Source: Acidimicrobiia bacterium (lineage in GTDB: Bacteria; Actinomycetota; Acidimicrobiia; Spongiisociales; UBA5794). From it: a stretch of 6,178 bases of DNA. The translations under genes were made by a program, and so were the position numbers. The notes under the pieces are model-generated. The model saw only the letters and a list, made by a program, of their open reading frames with translations. It searched no databases and was not told the DNA's origin. This document shows, one piece after another, positions 4,451 to 6,178 of the stretch. Each line of letters starts with the position of its first letter. Position 1 is the first letter of the stretch. Location of the stretch: the NCBI GenBank assembly GCA_013695075.1, contig JACDBE010000228.1:1-6178 (forward strand), given 5' to 3'.

Positions 4451-6157
4451 TCATTCCTCCTCGCCGACGGTCACCCGGATACGGAAGTTGCTGGACCCTG
4501 CGTCGTCGCCGCCGAGGTCGTCCCACCATGCCGTGATGCCTACGGTCTGGAACGGCTCGAGGTTCTCCCTGACCTCGTCTGACACGCTACCGGCGAGAGC
4601 CCCGCCCACCCCAAGCTCATCGATCAGAGCTTCCACATTGAGGAACATCGCCATGTTGACCGGATCGTCGGTGCCCACCGCCCGGGCAGCTTCACCCGAA
4701 TCCGATAGCAACGCCGTTGCCTCACCGGTCAGGGTGCGCAGGTAGTCGCCGCTGGCCGCCACCACGATGGTGGAGTCGTCGTCTTCGACCGCCAGCTCGA
4801 ACCCGCTGGTCTCGACGAGACCGACCAACTTGGTCACCGCCTCCCTGCCGCTGGCCGCGGTCGTGTCAAAAATCGCGGCGAAGGGAAACCCAGCCGCACC
4901 CACTCCGAAGCTCTCCTCGAAGTCGAAGATCGCCATGTCGAGCGACAGGGTGATGTCGTTGCTGAACAGGTCGAAGTAGTCGTCGGGCAGGGTGATCCCG
5001 AACTGCTCCTCGAGTTCGGCGGCGAACTGCCCGAACTCCGGCCCCGACTGGTTGCTCGTCAGCTGGTCCCACAGCCGGGCGCGCTCGTCGGCGCTGAGGT
5101 CGACACCAGCGATGGCGATGCCGAGCAGCGTGGTGGCGGGCAGCCGGCCGATGCGGGCGGCGGCGTCGGCGTCCCCAGCGGGGGCGGACTGGGGCAGGAG
5201 TGCCATCAGCTCGTCGGAGGGCACGACCACCCCCGCCAGGTCGACGTGCTCGGCGTCGAGGCGGACGGCGGCGGCCATAGTGAGCCTGCCCTGGCCTGGC
5301 TGGGTCGCCGCAGGCATGGCACCGACGGTTGCCGGGTCCCCGGCGGCCGTGAAGCCGGAAGACATCAGATCGTCGAGATCGGCGTCCATCCACATCGAGG
5401 CAATCCCCAAATCACCGAGGGCGCCGTGCACCTGGGCAAAGTTGTCGGAGTCCGCCAGCGACCCGGCTTCCGCTTCGGCAGCGTACCGGTCGGCCAAGTT
5501 CTGGTCCTCAGCGATCAGGGCGTAGTCGCCGACAAAGGCGAAACCGGCCGGTTCACTGGACTGTTCGAAGGTCAGCAGCCGGGGAAGGATTTCGGCGGCA
5601 GCGTCTGGGTCGGACACCTGCAACACCGCTACCGGGATCGGCCGCGCCGGGTCGTCGAGGATGACACCTATCCCGGTTCGGTCGCCCAGCCATGGCTCGA
5701 TGTCATCTTCGTAGTCGAACTCCTCGGCGAAATCGGGGTCCTGCCCGGCGGCGGCCTCGAACAATGCCTGCTTGAGGTCACCTTCGAGGTCGTCGGCCAG
5801 ACCCTGCAACGCCGGGAACCGGCGCGCCAGGCGCACCGCGGCGATCTTCTGCGCGGGCGACGGATCGAGGTCGAGGCGGAAGTAGAAGTCCGTGGATGCC
5901 GGGAGGGCCTCCGCAGGTTGGGGCCCACCGCCGCCAAGGACGGCGCTGAACGCCCACGCCGCCCCACCGAGAACCGCCACCGCAGCCAGCGCGACCATCC
6001 ACGGCCAGCGACGCCGGCGGGCACGGACGGGGGTCGGGGCGATGAAGCCACCGGGCTCCGCTGCCGGCGCGCCCTGGCCTTCTTCCAATCCGGTGCCTCC
6101 CGGAACCGGCACGGGGGTCGGCTCCGAGGCTGGTTGCTGGTTCGGTGTGTCCGTCAT
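4451..6157 (-). CDS. DUF3352 domain membrane protein, single-pass
   Basis: This 568-residue protein has a Pro/Glu/Ala-rich cytoplasmic N-terminus (1-44) and a basic stop, RARRRR (45-50). One hydrophobic segment follows, from WPWMVALAAVAVLGG to about residue 74, and then a long acidic ectodomain. The basic cluster before the helix predicts type II topology with the ectodomain outside. The opening of the ectodomain, ALPASTDFYFRLDLDPS followed by the helix AQKIAAVRLARRFPAL, is typical of the DUF3352 family, which has no known function. The rest alternates LGDRTGIGVI-like strands and Asp/Ala-rich helices in two roughly similar halves. There are no cysteines to suggest disulfides and no catalytic motif I recognise. 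ATG at 6157 is chosen over an in-frame GTG at 6175 because GAGGAG lies 6 bases before the ATG, whereas the GTG has almost no upstream sequence in view. It is co-transcribed with queG; any joint role is unknown. Confidence 0.85.
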   Translation of the reverse strand: MTDTPNQQPASEPTPVPVPGGTGLEEGQGAPAAEPGGFIAPTPVRARRRRWPWMVALAAVAVLGGAAWAFSAVLGGGGPQPAEALPASTDFYFRLDLDPSPAQKIAAVRLARRFPALQGLADDLEGDLKQALFEAAAGQDPDFAEEFDYEDDIEPWLGDRTGIGVILDDPARPIPVAVLQVSDPDAAAEILPRLLTFEQSSEPAGFAFVGDYALIAEDQNLADRYAAEAEAGSLADSDNFAQVHGALGDLGIASMWMDADLDDLMSSGFTAAGDPATVGAMPAATQPGQGRLTMAAAVRLDAEHVDLAGVVVPSDELMALLPQSAPAGDADAAARIGRLPATTLLGIAIAGVDLSADERARLWDQLTSNQSGPEFGQFAAELEEQFGITLPDDYFDLFSNDITLSLDMAIFDFEESFGVGAAGFPFAAIFDTTAASGREAVTKLVGLVETSGFELAVEDDDSTIVVAASGDYLRTLTGEATALLSDSGEAARAVGTDDPVNMAMFLNVEALIDELGVGGALAGSVSDEVRENLEPFQTVGITAWWDDLGGDDAGSSNFRIRVTVGEEE

Positions 6158-6163
6158 CGTCTT

Positions 6164-6169
6164 CTCCTC
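6164..6169 (-). promoter_or_regulatory. Ribosome binding site fixing the DUF3352 start at 6157
   Basis: The reverse strand reads GAGGAG, spacer AAGACG, then ATG. The 6-base spacing is ideal and places this purine run inside the reading frame if the GTG at 6175 were used. It therefore argues for the ATG and against the six-residue extension MAEEKT. Confidence 0.65.
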
Positions 6170-6178
6170 AGCCACAAC

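Noticed and set aside
6158..6175. Upstream GTG start of the DUF3352 gene giving the extra residues MAEEKT
   Set aside because: The purine run GAGGAG that these codons represent is placed perfectly as the ribosome binding site of the ATG at 6157.

Overview
This 6.2 kb high-GC window looks actinobacterial (Actinomycetota, possibly an Acidimicrobiia-like lineage). The reasons are strongly G/C-biased third codon positions, GTG starts, a DUF3352 membrane protein, an SRPBCC/ArsA-type ATPase pair that resembles Rv2185c/Rv2184c of Mycobacterium tuberculosis, an Rv2258c-type methyltransferase, and one gene that looks leaderless behind a TANNNT -10 box. The taxonomic placement is inference from gene content. 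No rRNA, tRNA or mobile-element gene is present to fix it.

All intact genes lie on the minus strand, so they are read from right to left. Right block (6157 to 3268): a single-pass membrane protein with a DUF3352 ectodomain is followed after 7 bases by an epoxyqueuosine reductase-like iron-sulfur protein (QueG subgroup). The two are very probably one transcript. Middle (3267 to 2542): there is no intact gene here. It holds the only plus-strand gene signal in the window, the N-terminal part of a peptidase S51 / class I glutamine amidotransferase-like protein that loses its family pattern near position 2890. Next to it lie a degenerate three-unit tandem repeat and a GC-rich hairpin. This segment looks like decayed or rearranged DNA between two conserved blocks.

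Left block (2541 to 1): an Rv2258c-type SAM methyltransferase with a near-ideal leaderless promoter, then a calcineurin-like metallophosphoesterase, then a small SRPBCC (START-like) protein, then the first 46 codons of an ArsA/GET3-type ATPase that runs off the left edge. The SRPBCC stop and the ATPase GTG start overlap as GTGA, so these two are translationally coupled. The metallophosphoesterase sits 49 bases upstream of the SRPBCC gene and may share its transcript. The SRPBCC protein may bind a hydrophobic ligand, and the ATPase may power delivery or remodelling of a client. That joint role is inference.

I see no CRISPR array, insertion sequence, toxin-antitoxin pair or phage gene, and no clear new defence system. 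The most unusual parts are the truncated S51-like gene with its adjoining repeat, the 83-base spacer ahead of the metallophosphoesterase, and the coupled SRPBCC/ATPase pair.
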